DNA from: Multifurca ochricompacta
Taxonomy: Eukaryota; Basidiomycota; Agaricomycetes; Russulales; Russulaceae
Length of the DNA: 64,000 nucleotides
Direction: 5' to 3'
NCBI GenBank assembly: GCA_022496185.1
Contig: WTXG01000048.1
Coordinates: 62,001-126,000, forward strand
Shown here one piece after another: positions 11,833 through 23,595 of the stretch. Numbering within the stretch: the first letter of the stretch is position 1; the number at the start of each line of letters is the position of its first letter. The position numbers and the translations under genes are program-made. The notes below the pieces were generated by a model, which was given only the letters and a program-made list of their open reading frames with translations, did no database searches and was not told the origin of the DNA.

Positions 11833-13451
11833 GTTATTTGGTAAAACGTGCTGGTTCGGAGGTCAAAGCAAGACTTAAAAACTAGACAAAAAGTAGAAAA
11901 TCTCCCGTGGTGCCAGACGCGTGACGCACACGCATTGAATTTATAGTAACTGATTACAGAGGAGAGGAAAATCGTATTGCTTCCCAGTGGGTGCTACGTC
12001 TCCTCTCCATACTCTCGTCACTCTCATGGGTCCACATAACTGAACACTCCGCACACTCTCATTGTCGCGAGCCTCGCCTTTCTACGTTTCCGCCTCCTGG
12101 GATTGCTATTGCCATTTCTATCTGGGATTCTGGTGACGAGCTTATGGCTGCTCTACAAATAAGCGAGAAACAGAGAAAAAGTGTTTGTTCAAGACAGGCT
12201 TCCTAAAAGGAAGGCATAGTCGTACGAATTCGCACCGTGATCTTTCTCATCACCTGTCAGATGGGCCCCGAGCTGTTGATAAGTTGATATGGTTGTTCGG
12301 AGAGCCGTAGGAACATCGCATAATGCAATGCTGGGACCTGCTATGTGTCGAAGCGAGCAAAGTTCACTGAACTTATATTGTGTCTTATTTGCCCAGAAGG
12401 TAGGATAAGATATGGATGTGACCCTAATACCTAGAGCACAGCTCTGCAGTTATGCAACAGGTCTCTCCTACGACCCTAAACATACGCTAAACCTCCTTCG
12501 AGAAGTCCTTACGACGGTTGTACATTCCCCTCTCAGGAGACTTTCGGGGTCAGCGGCCGACTGCGCTTTATCCGCCTTGTGCTTTTCTGTTTATTTGAAA
12601 GTCTGCCGAAGTCATTGTTGGGTGACCTTGAAGTTGCGGCGTTACCTGGAGTTTCTTGTGTATCTGCCGAAGAAGTCCCCCACAAAGCAGCCCGTGCCGA
12701 CGTTTCTTGCACCTCAATAGACATGTGAAAGAGAAAACCCAAAACCCAAAACCCAAAACTTGAACCCATTTTATTTAAAAAAGGGCTTGAAGTGGCTCTG
12801 GCTCGTTCAAAGTGCACGGCGTAGCACGTTGTAGAACTCGCAGTCGTAGCAAAGTCACGGCTCCTATAGGAACGCCTTATGATCACCAACACCAAAGGAG
12901 ACTCGCAAAGTCATAAACTTGAATTGTAATAATTACCTGCCAACGCTTGATTTTGTTTCAGATCAAAAAAAACTCCTTATTCCATATCCGCGGAACCGGA
13001 TTAGAAAGTACTTCTCCGGGGCGAAGTTCACCTATGTTTGCGAATCTATTCCTACAAAATGCAAAGAGCACCTGTGTGTGCCCGTCTCTGAGTTCCATGG
13101 CTAACGGGGTGACGATGTGACGTCTTTGCAGGAATGAGACTTCTAAACCGTACGACTTAGCAGTGGGACCGCATGCATGTGCTTGTGCCCCCAGGATCAG
13201 GTTTTCTTCACGCGAGTTTGGTGGCAAATGACTTTGAACGGAATCCGACAACCTTTATCATAATACTCCGCGGCCGCAAGACGGATATGCGTTTTCGCGC
13301 ATCGATGGCATCACGCGGTTGCAATTGATCAAGTATAAGTATCAGGTACTAAAAGTGACATGTTTAAAGGACCGACGATTAGACAAAATTCCCTCTAGTG
13401 GGTTCTACCCACCGTCTCTTCTTCTCACTACAGTGAGCGCAAGTCCTATCA
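11833..13451. other. Intergenic stretch, nothing firmly recognised
   Basis: About 1.6 kb between two divergent genes. It contains the unit AAAACCCAAAACCCAAAACC (12735-12756). Open frames at 12412-13251 on both strands show no domain or typical exon structure. Promoters of the NLR gene (right of 11832) and of the hydrolase (left of 13452) must lie here. Confidence 0.5.
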
Positions 13452-14680
13452 ATGGTTCACCAATATCGCAATCAGCCGCTTCGAGGGTTTTATCTACTTT
13501 ATGAGTTCACTGCACTGATCACCTTCCGCCTTCCCTACTGGGTTGTGCGGAATTCTCTTAGGCCACTCAGAGCGAGACGCTCCTGGTCACTGAGGAAGGC
13601 CGTTTTCGTCGAGTTAGTGAAGCGGATCTCTAAAATAACGACAAAGTAAGATCGCTTATTTTGCCAAACTGTCGCTTATCAGTATTTCAGGGTCGATGGC
13701 ATAAAATTCATCGCAGATCACACTACGGTCACCCAAGGTCCTGACATCAAGCATGTCTGGCTAGACCCCATCCCCGATCTACTAAACAACAAACTTCGAG
13801 CATGGGCTGCAAAAGTTAATGTCGTCCCAGCGAGCATTCCAGGATATTGGTTCGACAAACAAGGTGTAGACACCCCCATTGGAGCTCCCCCGCGTCCCGG
13901 AGAGAAGGTCATCTACTCATTGCACGGCGGCGGATACACTCGATACTCCGCAAGCCCGAAAGATTTGATCGCCCGGATTTTGCACGGCCTGTTAGAGAAT
14001 TGCACAGACGTGCAGCGCATCTTCGCGGCAGAGTACCGCCTATCGCGCGCCGCGCCGGAGGATACACCGGCCCATGCTTTCCCCGCAGCTTTACTGGATG
14101 CCCTCGCGGGATATACCTACCTCGTAGAAACAGTTGGATTTGCGCCTCAGGATATTGTCATCGAAGGTGATTCTGCGGGGGGGAACCTCGCGCTCGCCTT
14201 GACGCGCTATCTCGTCGAAAATGCCGGCTCCGTCGCGGGCCTCCCCGCACCACCGGGCGCGTTACTCCTCCTTTCTCCCTGGGTGGACCTCACTATCAAG
14301 TCCCCAGAGCCAGGCTCGCGCGCGGCAGCGAATTCATCCGCAGACTATTTGGGACTACCCGAGGCTGGCGACTACGCACGCCGCGCTTTCCTTGGCCCGC
14401 ACGATCCTCTGGATCCCTATATCTCACCCGGAAGCAACGATCCGCGCATGCCTCCCGTCTCCTTCGAGGGCTTCCCACATACCTTTATTGTCGCAGGCGG
14501 TGCCGAACTCCTCATTGACGAGATTGGCGTACTGGTGGAGCGCATGAAGGACAGCTTGGGTGAGAAGGTGACATATTATGAGGCGCCGGATGCTGTTCAT
14601 GACTATATTGTGTTCCGATGGGCCGAGCCGGAACGCACGATACGCTCCAGGCGATCGCTAAGTGGTTGAAGGATCTTTGA
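13452..14680 (+). CDS. Alpha/beta hydrolase of the HSL / steryl acetyl hydrolase type
   Basis: Probable carboxylesterase or lipase-like hydrolase. Exon 1 is 13452-13645 and exon 2 starts at 13691 after a 45-bp intron (GTAAGA...TTTCAG, phase 2). The oxyanion-hole motif HGGGY is at 13922-13936, the nucleophile elbow GDSAGGNLAL (catalytic Ser) near 14166, the Asp region LLIDEIGVL near 14510, and the likely catalytic His in DAVHDYIVF near 14595. Exon 1 has ITFRLPYWVVRNSLRP, like the N-terminal anchor region of Say1/Mug180-type hydrolases. The expected C-terminal helix DTLQAIAKWLKDL lies one frame off the main frame, which otherwise stops at 14667-14669. One added base near 14628-14632 joins them and gives a stop at 14678-14680. 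Substrate not determinable. Confidence 0.82.
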
Positions 14681-16108
14681 AGCTTGGTTCATTTCATGTA
14701 CCGCTGCGCCCTGATGGCAGTCTTTGTCTTGGTTCCATTAACTAGAATTAATCTAGCTAAGGAGCTGCTCTTCTGGTGACACAGTGACGTATGGCAGAAG
14801 AAACAAGAACACTTCAAAAGGTCGGCTTCAGCTGGACCTTCACCGCAGCATGCTTTAGAAAGTCGTGTCGTGTCGTGTCGTGCGTCCCGTTCTTCAGCCC
14901 GCCTCTACCTTTTCCCCGCATGACTCCCTTGCTCATCCTTTATCTTCCTCATCTCTGCTTCTTGATCTGCTGTCTCAAAACCCGTCAGGATAGATACTCT
15001 TCATAAGGATGTCCTTGGCCTTTTCAGTTGCCGAAATTGAAGAGTGCTGCTACATACATAGATGGCATCCATCAAAACATAATAGTGGGAGGTCAGTCGC
15101 CACTAGCAACAATACGCACTGCAGAGCCTGTATGGAGGGAGTTTTAACAAGCCCAGTCCTGAAGAGATGTGCCGTGCACCGTAGAGTCACTGGCAAGGCG
15201 TTTAGGTCGACATCCGTTGTCTTGTCTTGTCTTCAGAGCAAAGTTGGGGGGTGTCTGGCCATGGACACCATCAGCCTTGAGGCCAAAAACAGACACAAGA
15301 ACTACCATAATATGCAACATCAGCAATATCACTACCCAGAATGCTGTGTGTAAACCATCCATAATGCAGAGAAGAAGAAATGTGCTATTTGCGAGGGGTT
15401 GTCAAAATTTGTCAATGGGTCTCCACGATGTCACCGTCGGTGGTTGTCATCTTGACCGCGTCTCCGGGTATAGATCACGACGTACTGCTCACCGATGCGA
15501 TGGTTAGTGACAGCAGTAATAACTTGAAGGTGATGGACTAATGGAGAGCAGGGTGAAAGGCAACGTGGCAAGGCAGGTAAGGCAGGCAGATGAGGGTTTT
15601 AAAGTTGCAAGGCCAGCGTTCTCATGAACTGGATGGTGTTGTACCAGATGTGGAGACGTCGCCCGCCCACTGCCCCTAGAACTCGTTAAATTGTGTACAG
15701 AGCTGACGTTCTTTTGAAACGTGCTATGAAGCAGAGGTCGGAGGTATTTGTCACACGCTCAACGCTCAGAGTTAGACGTTGTCGCCAGCTCAGAAGCGAG
15801 TTGGGACTGACGGTCATATGTTCACGAGTTAAAGAAAAGTCGTATTTAACCCAATAGAAAGATGCCAGCCTATGATCCGAATTTAAGGCGTTAGACCGTC
15901 GTCCTCATTCTCAGCGTTCTCGTTCAGCAGCGCACTCAATCCTTGAGAGCCTCTAGCTAGCAGTTGGTTGAAGCAAAATATCCCATAAAAAAATGTCTCT
16001 TATATCGTCCTTTTCTTTTTTTTTCTTTCACTTCACAGACAGAGAGAGGATTATCTATTCGTACACAAGAAACCGCCATACCCCAGTCACCAAACCATCC
16101 ATCTCCGT
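14681..16108. other. Intergenic stretch, nothing recognised
   Basis: About 1.4 kb between convergent genes. It has a short GTGTC tandem run (about 14862-14885) and otherwise unremarkable sequence. Open frames at 14791-15507 lack domain features. Confidence 0.5.
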
Positions 16109-18247
16109 TCACTTCCTTGGGCTGAACGCGGGATCCCCGATACTTAGCGCGCCCGCAGCGACGCATACTCGCTTCATCCAGTTCTGCGTGGCTTCCTGCT
16201 CCGCCTTAACGCGCAGCTCCAACAGTGCTACAGCCTTCTCATCCGCGTTGGCATGCATCGCACCAAGGTCGATGCGGACACGTGCAAGGTCTCTAATATA
16301 TCGATGCAGCGCGGCATTAGACGGGGCCGGCATGATCTCGAAAGTGTGGTCGTGCTCTCCATCATTGTTAGCCAACATGTCCGAAGAGGCGTCATCCCAT
16401 GGGATAGAGGTTGTCGAGAAGGACACCTCGAAACCATTGTAAGAGAGGTCGACAGAAGCGGGCACCTTGAAGATACGCTGGACAGATTCAAAGAAGAACG
16501 ATACGAGCTGTATGGCGAGGGGTTTACGGGGAAGCGTAGAGTTCAAGGTGTGTTTAAAGCAGATGCAACCACAGTAGAGGCATTTTGGGATTGTGCGGAT
16601 TCGTCAGATTTCTTGGGGGCATCCACTGTATCGGTAATCAGTTTACTAGGGTGGTTCGCGCGTGAAGGGGGAGTCATGGGCTCGGACAGTGAGCTGGATT
16701 CTGTACGAAGCGGTATGTCAGCAAAAAGAAACCTGTATCCCTACATCAAACGCACTTGGGGAGTCAACGTAACTAATGACCGATCTCCCGGGGCTCGACA
16801 TGGGGCTTGAATTACTCTCAACAAGTGAAGACACCCTGGTCACACAAGAAGAACCACCCTCAGGCGCAGGGCGTTCGACAACCACCGGTGCGGATGGGAA
16901 GAGTGACGACCAACGCACTGTCTCGGCGGAGCGAGGGGGAGGTATCTCGACCCGGGGAGGAGGTGAAGGGATAGAAAATCCATCATCCGATGACGGGCTA
17001 GACGACGGCTCGCTCGGGTACATCGTGCCATGCCAGGCTTGTGGTATTGGACCGTTAGGAACGATCAACTCCGGCCGAGGAACAGGGGGGTTCACGATCA
17101 GGCCAGAAGGGGTGGAAAATGTATCGATCGAGGACGTGGACGGTGATGACCCACTCGGCGGGGTGCGACCAAAAGATGGTATGGTAAGGACCCCTGACGA
17201 GGGAGTGCGACATTCTGTGATAGTGGAGAGGTGGGTCCGGCGCATAGATCCAACGACAGACTCCGTCTCAGACGGGGCAGGCTGTGGGGATGTTACCGCG
17301 GGTGGTACATGCGGGGGTTCGATGATGGGGACCGAGGGCGAGGGGGTACGAGAGCCGAATAGTACGTGCGGAGGGGGGAAGGACGGGGGCTCAAGCGACT
17401 ACTCAAAGGAGAGGGGGGTGCCGATGATTGAACGGACGCCGGGTAAGAGAAGTGGGGAATCGGAGGGCAGGGCGGGTGGTACATGGGACCAGGCCCTGTC
17501 CCCGTGCTTGAGTACGGGTTCGACGACCAGGGCGTGGACCAAGATGTGGTAGGGGCATCGAGGTCACTGGGCCAATGGACGGAACGCGCAGGGCCGGTGC
17601 TGTGGGCGAAGACGCTGGACCGGGTTGAGTTGGGTATGGCAGCGGGGAACATACGAGGCGCATGTGGGAATGTCGCACTGAAGGACGTGCAATCCTGTTG
17701 GAGTGGCTGTGGGTTTGTGGGGACCCAAGCCCAAGGACTAGGCGCTTGACCCTGAGAAACGTGGCGCATCATTAAGGGTCGTTGTTCTCAGGTTCAGAGA
17801 GGGGGGAGAGGCAGGGAGAGGAGAAGCTGTGCTACATACTGGTACAAGACGGAGACCAGTGGAGCATGCAAAGCCCTCAGCGATGCGTCCAAGGTTGGCG
17901 ACGACTTCGACCATGTCTTTGATACGATTCTGCAACTCGGTGTTGTCGTTGTTGGGACAATTGCTGCGGATCGAGCCCTCGAGCGCCGAGAATTTCTGTT
18001 CAACATCAGGCATAAAAGTGAGGAAATTTTGAGAGAGAGCTGTCAGGTTGGCAAGCTGTTGCTTGTGGTCCCGTGTACTTCGCTCATTTGAGGTACGTTC
18101 TTGAGATAAGAGAGAGACGAGACCATTTGTGGCGCGCTGCTGACCCTCGACGACATCTTGAAGTGCGATGGTGGACAAGGAGGGAAGTGGAGGCAACTCA
18201 GCGGGTGTAGGTTGGTAACCCCAAGCAGGGCGAGGATAATTATACAT
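16109..18247 (-). CDS. Orphan protein: N-terminal coiled coil, long Pro/Ser-rich middle, conserved-looking C-terminal domain
   Basis: Proposed exons: 18247-17840, 17751-17350, 17281-16774, 16700-16570, 16507-16109; about 615 residues with all phases consistent. The first intron (GTATGT...TTTCTCAG) is firm. The donors at 17349 (GTACCC), 16773 (GTTACG) and 16569 (GTTGCA) are weak and chosen by frame. Residues 1-20 are Pro/Tyr-rich and residues about 35-130 form heptad-like helices (ALQDVVEGQQRATNGLVSLL, ELQNRIKDMVEVVANLGRIA). About 300 residues of Pro/Ser/Thr-rich, probably disordered sequence follow. The C-terminus has IQLVSFFFESVQRIFKVPAS and a helical end (AVALLELRVKAEQEATQNWM). I do not recognise it. 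The design suggests a scaffold or regulator, which is inference only. Confidence 0.6.
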
Positions 18248-18651
18248 GATGAGATGAGCGGGAGAGTGGAAGAGTGAAGGGAAGAGGGAGATAAGTGATT
18301 CCTTTCACTAACCCCGTCGGAACCTTTATAGCCTCCTCGTTGTCTCCTCGTTGTCGTTGTCAATCGGAGCGGAGCGCTTATTGTAACGTCACTGTCACTG
18401 TCTTGTCCTAGGGCGCATATAATCATCATTCTTCTTATTCCTCCTCCTTCTCCTTCGCCCTCCCTCTCTTCCGCGCTTTTCACATGCAGCTACATGGCAA
18501 CAAGGATCCTATCCCCCCATATAGAGAGGATGATAATTATTGTAGCGTAATTAATTGAATAGACTATACTAGAGTAGGTGATCGGTAAAAGCGCGCTGAT
18601 ATTAGGATTCATAGGATCATCCACAACCGGGAGCTCGGAGTACATCACCCA
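18248..18651. other. Short intergenic stretch: promoter of the coiled-coil gene and 3' region of the TsaD gene
   Basis: 404 bp, purine-rich on the plus strand next to 18248 (pyrimidine tract upstream of a minus-strand start), then AT-rich. Nothing else seen. Confidence 0.45.
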
Positions 18652-20139
18652 CTAATTGGTCGATAAATCATCAATACTCCACTTGGGTCGAATTAGAACT
18701 GAATAATCATCTGTGTTACCGGTCAAAAAGCGGTGCATAGATGCCCACGCTATCATCACTGCGTTGTCTGTAGTCACCCCCCCCAATCAATCAACTGAAC
18801 ATGTAGACGATAGATAGATAGGAAAAGTTCACTTACCTGTGCATAATTCGGCTGGCGGAAATACTAGCAATATCGGATCATGGCTGCTCCCATTAACCAA
18901 AGACGTCCCAAGTCTAGACAACCGGCGTTTAAATAGGCGCATCCTAGGATCTCAATGAGGCAGTGCGCGTACCTCTCGCGTAAGTACAAGTTACTCGCAA
19001 CGCCACCGCTGACCACCAGGTGCTTCACGCCAATGCCCTGTTTTTCGCACCAGGCCAACGCCAATGCGACCTTCTCTTCAAGCTGTCCAACCGCAGCCTT
19101 CTGAAACGCATTCGCGAGAGCATGTCTAGTTGACATGTCCAAGGCTTCAGTGCCGCCTCTCGCAGTCACGAAGCGCTCCACCGCGGAATGCAGTCCAGTG
19201 AAGGAAAAGCGAAGGATTCCTGGCATTGTTCGTGGCATCAGCAGCGCCAAATCCTCTTGAACTGTTGATGCGGCAACAAATTCCTCCAGTGAGGCTCCAG
19301 GACCTTTGACTGACCACGGGAGGGCGAGCATTCTGGAAACTTTGTCAAACACGCGCCCGATACTCTCATCTGGTGTAGTTGCCAGGATGCGGAACTGAGT
19401 GATAGAGGTCGCAAGTAGAAGGAGGGTGTGTCCACCGGACACTAGTAGTGTCAGGAACGGGAACGTTGGAGGATTTGGGGCGGAAGTGAGGATTGGTGTA
19501 AGGGCATGTGCTTGCTTCAAGTTGACCCCAAGTTTAAAGAAGGGTGAGGGTGGGAAAGGGAGGTCATACCATGTGATGTACGCCAACTAAGGGTTTGTTC
19601 AAAGCAGCGGCAAGCGTCTTGGCTGCGCTCGAACCAACACCAAGACACCCGGTCATACCTGCAAGTATATGTTTGACGAGAGATCCCTTCCCTAATGATG
19701 ATAGAATGTCCTCACCTGGTCCACGCGTGAAGGCAATTCCATCGACCTCTGCTGCATTCATCCGAGCATCGTTTAATGCTTTCCGGACGGCAATAGGCTG
19801 TCCTCTGGGTTTAGTCCCTAATGACGACCTTGAAGCGACAGTGTACGCGCCATATTTTGTTGGTGGGCTTGCACTGCCCTGTAAGGGTGTATACCCCCGA
19901 ACCCTTCATGTCTGTAGTAGAATGGGTCGATAGGAAGGTCGGGTAAACAAAATGTCAGTTGTATGGGCTCACATGTGGTTTTGTTTCAAGACGACGTTTG
20001 AAAGAATGTTTCCTGAAGAAGTAACGACGGCAGCACAAGTATCATCTGCGGAAGACTCTAAAGCAAGAACGGTAAAAGAACGAGAATGTGTTTTAAAAGA
20101 TATGAGTCGTGGTCGCGGCAGTAAACGACATGGCGGCAT
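18652..20139 (-). CDS. QRI7: Mitochondrial tRNA N6-adenosine threonylcarbamoyltransferase (TsaD/Qri7/OSGEPL1)
   Basis: Transfers the threonylcarbamoyl group to A37 of ANN-decoding tRNAs in mitochondria (t6A). Exons: 20139-19973, 19911-19847, 19802-19716, 19658-19570, 19514-18973, 18943-18837, 18767-18652; about 390 residues. Kae1/TsaD motifs in order: LALESSADDTCAAVV, HEGFGGIHPY, AFTRGPGMTGCLGVG, PLVGVHHMQAHAL (metal-binding His pair), LLVSGGHTLLL, DKVSRMLALPW, LVVSGGVASNLYLRE, and FPPAELCTDNAVMIAWA. The Arg-rich leader MPPCRLLPRPRLISFKTHSR fits a mitochondrial presequence and points to Qri7 rather than cytosolic Kae1. The second intron is ambiguous. GTACAC...CAGAG gives ...NMARQPIAV, while a GC donor gives the more canonical ...NMPIAV; both stay in frame. 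Confidence 0.92.
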
Positions 20140-20243
20140 CTTGACCGCCGCCGGTTGGTAGTGATCGATGTTATGTTATTTTATTTTCAAAATGAACTGC
20201 CGCTGGGTCGTCTTGTACATCGTACCCGTTACTGTCGTTTGAC
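20140..20243. promoter_or_regulatory. 104-bp bidirectional promoter between QRI7 and the HbrB-like gene
   Basis: The two ATGs (minus strand at 20139, plus strand at 20244) are only 104 bp apart and point away from each other, so both promoters and both 5' leaders must share this space or overlap the genes. The segment has an ATTTTATTTTC T-rich stretch but no clear TATA box. Co-regulation of a mitochondrial tRNA-modifying enzyme and a TORC2 protein is suggested only by layout. Confidence 0.55.
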
Positions 20244-22483
20244 ATGGCCGCGAGCCCATTCTCTTCAATGGCTGCACTTTCCTTCGTCCCAGATCGCGCC
20301 CAACTCACTAGTCGTCGCTCCCACGATACCCGCCCACCCACTCGTCCGTCTTCTCCATTACCCCAGTCCTCCAATACCAATTTATTGGATCACAACGGCA
20401 CTTTCGCCGAAGAGACGCCACGCGCCTCATCGCGCATCCCTTCGGAAGACGGCACACCTGCCCCGCAAAAACGTCTAGCCACCATGTTCACCGAAAAGCT
20501 ATCTTCTGGCACCAGCCCTTTCGCGCGCGGCCCTGTACAACTCTTACCTGGCTCGCGTTCCCATAGTCAGCACTCCCGGGGGGACTCACAACTTCGCGAA
20601 AATGCCAGTTCACCTGCGCCTTCGATCGCACCCAGTACGAGCGGTGGTGGATCATCCAAGGTCCATTCATCTCCGTCCAAGGTGCGACACGTTCAACAAC
20701 AGAGTTATTTTTGTTTCTCGTCCCTTTCTTTCTGTATTCGTATCTGTTCTGTCCACATGCAATTAGATCCACCCAGCCCGTGTTGCGATAGTTTGCGATG
20801 AGTGTCGTCATCATTTCGCGCTCAGACCTCCATCAAATTCTCTGCTGCGCCCAAGAATCGTCCATCATAGGATTCTGCATGCCTACGTACTGTCACCGCC
20901 TGATCCCCCTCCTATGTTTTTTTCTGGCACCTTAAAGACTGACAATGTTCTGATGCACCCACTCAATCTTAGGTGCGCACGTACGACTCAAAGCTCGTCT
21001 CCCGGGAAATGCATCGCCTCGGTAACCTCGCCTACCTCCCCAACTATGCGCCAAGTCTTAACACGGGGACGTCATCGACGACACTTGTCCCTACAAGCTC
21101 CATTCCTGCACCCAGTCTCGTCGCTGCCGCCTCCGGTGACAACCCATGGGGTGCATTGCACGTATTAGTGTTACCGCTCTTCAATGGTGAGCCCCTCCGA
21201 ATACCGATGTGCGTGTAACTTCATTCGTAAGTTTACATTCCCCGTAATGACGTACATGTCGACGCAGAGAGGATCTGAATCAACTCGTGAAGCGTCACAT
21301 ACAAAGTGTTGTATCCAACTCCCCAGCTAGAGCTATCGCAACGCTCGAGAGCGAGACTTCAGAACTTATTGGCTCAGGAATGGATACCCTCAACGGAAAG
21401 CTGGCCGGCGTGGAGGAGGACAAGCTAGTTGGCCGGGTTGTTGAGCTTTGGGGCTTCTTCTGGGACCAGGTTCTTCCGTACGTCGAAGGGGTGCGCATAT
21501 TGTGGTGTTATTCCCTCCCACACATTTATTGACGACATAAGTAGGTACTCCTCCCTCTCCAGACTGATCCTGTTTTATCCTCGTTGTACCGCACGCCTAA
21601 GACGCATCGGAACTCTTCGCCAACAAGACAAAACGGGAAGGGTACATCGTCACTGCCTTCATACCCACTCTCGGCATCTTCCCACATCGATGTCCGGACG
21701 GTCGCTTTGCGCTCCTTCCGCGACAAGATTATTTTGCCAATTGCTACAGTGTTGAATGCACGGCTTAACATGCTTAAACAGGAAGGTTTGTCCGAGAGTC
21801 ATACCTATCCCCGCCTCCAACAAATGTGAGATTCCTTCCCCCTTGGTGCATGAACGGAACATTCGCTCTGACTTGCGCCCCGCATAGGCTTCTCGTACTC
21901 GTCTCACAGGGCAGGCAACCAACAGCCGCCTCACTAACAACTCCTGCCCCTGCTCCATCGCAGAGTGAACTCACCGTGCAACATCTTCTCATGGTCGTGC
22001 GCTCCGGTATATCTGGAACGCGTCACTCAGGCCAGCGTAGGGCACACGCCACCCGGACTCTGTCTTTCCTCTCTGGAAACGTCCCACGTGACCGCCGCGG
22101 GCGCATCGGGCATCGCCCCGGCCCTCTGAATCTCGATGAGACGGGCTCGGACCTCGAGGATGATGTAGTGACGCCTCGTATCGGACTTGGCGGGAACTTG
22201 GGATTCGGCACACGGGAGCGCGAGCGGGGGCTGTTAGAGTCGTTGCGGAGCCCAGATCCACCGGAGGCGAGACAGAGTGTGGGAGGATGGGGGCTTGGTG
22301 CATGGGACGAGGGAGTTAATCCTCGAGAAAAGGACGACGATGACGAGGACGAGCAGATGGATTTGGACACGGCGCAGGTAAGCCCCCTCCCAGTTCGCAG
22401 GAGGTCGTTATGCGCTTACCATTGACCTGTGGTGCTAGGCCGCTGCGAGACATGATAGGGATCAAGGAGAATTGATTGCCTGA
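20244..22483 (+). CDS. HbrB-like TORC2 accessory protein (Bit61/PROTOR family)
   Basis: HbrB-domain proteins associate with TOR complex 2 (Bit61/Bit2 in yeast, PROTOR in animals) and affect polarised growth. Exons: 20244-20681, 20973-21208, 21268-21490, 21545-21825, 21888-22377, 22439-22483; 570 residues, all phases consistent. The N-terminal 145 residues are Ser/Pro-rich and low-complexity. The HbrB core spans exons 2-4: SKLVSREMHRLGNLAYLPNY, ALHVLVLPLFNGEPLRIPIE, DLNQLVKRHI, KLVGRVVELWGFFWDQVLPY, LLPLQTDPVL, and VRTVALRSFRDKIILP. After LLVLVSQGRQP the C-terminus is acidic and disordered. The first intron (291 bp) is long for this window and could hide a small exon. It is divergently paired with QRI7. 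Confidence 0.92.
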
Positions 22484-23595
22484 CCCGCGGTTGTGGCTCC
22501 TGAGGTTGGGCCTAAAATGCGGAGGCATGGCATCTCGCATCGTTTTCAGTTCAGACCATTAGTTTTCTGAGTGTAGCTTTATCAAATCAAATCAAGAAAG
22601 AGAGAGAGAGAGAGAGCTCTCCAGTACCTGCTGTCAGCTGTACTTGTATCTTCTCACATTAGCCATATGGCTTGAGCAGAGCATCCAAATGTGCAGATTG
22701 ATGCATGCATAAGGCTTGAGGCAGTCAGAGATGTTCAGCCTCACTTATACAGCAAGAATACATCTATAATATTTGTCTACTGCTATCCTACACGGTGCCA
22801 GGTTGGATCATGTATCTGATGCAAAACAAGACAAGATATCTCCATACTGATGTAATCACATGTGGTCTGTTTGCATGGTCTAACACCTTCTAGAATACAA
22901 TATAGACATTCTAGACTATTTTCTAGATTATACTGACACTTCTTCATTGTTCACACAGTTTCCATGAGTATCTACATTGTCCTTGCTGCATAAGGCAGCA
23001 GCTATAACACATAGTGCGGGGTGGACAACCGACTCGGACCATCCTCCTTCCTATCCGGATCCGGGAAGGTTATATCATATCTAGGCGTGCGACTTCCTAT
23101 CCGGGAGGGTGGGCTTTCTCACGCACGCGAGACTCCTTGGGGCGGCTCACACGGCCCGGAATGGTCCCAAATGCACATCTCTGACTATCTGCTTACATAA
23201 GTTTGTTCAACGCAACGCCTTGGCCTTGACAGTACTAACTTTGAATGTGCCGTGCAAGCTAGGCGTATTGGTGTGCCACGGGAATGGGTGTGTGATGGGT
23301 ATTGTTTTACTATCTCTGCTCTATTGCCCCATTTGAGCACTGAACCTGGGAACGACGTTCTTGTACCGTCCGCAGATGGACCCGTGGATAGCAACTATGA
23401 CCCACTCCGAGTCCGAATGTTCGGAAACGGGATTCATGTTGCCCCGCTGTACCCATGTCGGGCGCTATTTTTCTTTCCTTATTAACGTCGATGGCCAGCA
23501 TTCGAACTCGACCATTAACCGAGTTTGCCATCGCTAACCACACTCTTCCACTCTGTACATCATACCGAGGAACATAAACAAGAACCTACTCAGCT
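22484..23595. other. Intergenic, AT-rich, with repeated TCTAGA-like stretches
   Basis: About 1.1 kb. Contains a (GA)n run (about 22598-22614) and an AT-rich part (22700-22990) with several TCTAGA/TTCTAGA words. There is a duplicated CTATCCGG.. motif at 23049-23110. Open frames at 23109-23543 lack family features. It may contain an old, unrecognised transposon remnant; nothing firm. Confidence 0.45.

Noticed and set aside
23460..23545. Possible minus-strand tRNA (GGTCGAGTTCGAATGCT looks like a T-arm)
   Set aside because: No matching acceptor stem or D-arm could be formed at the right spacing. I found no credible tRNA in the window by eye.
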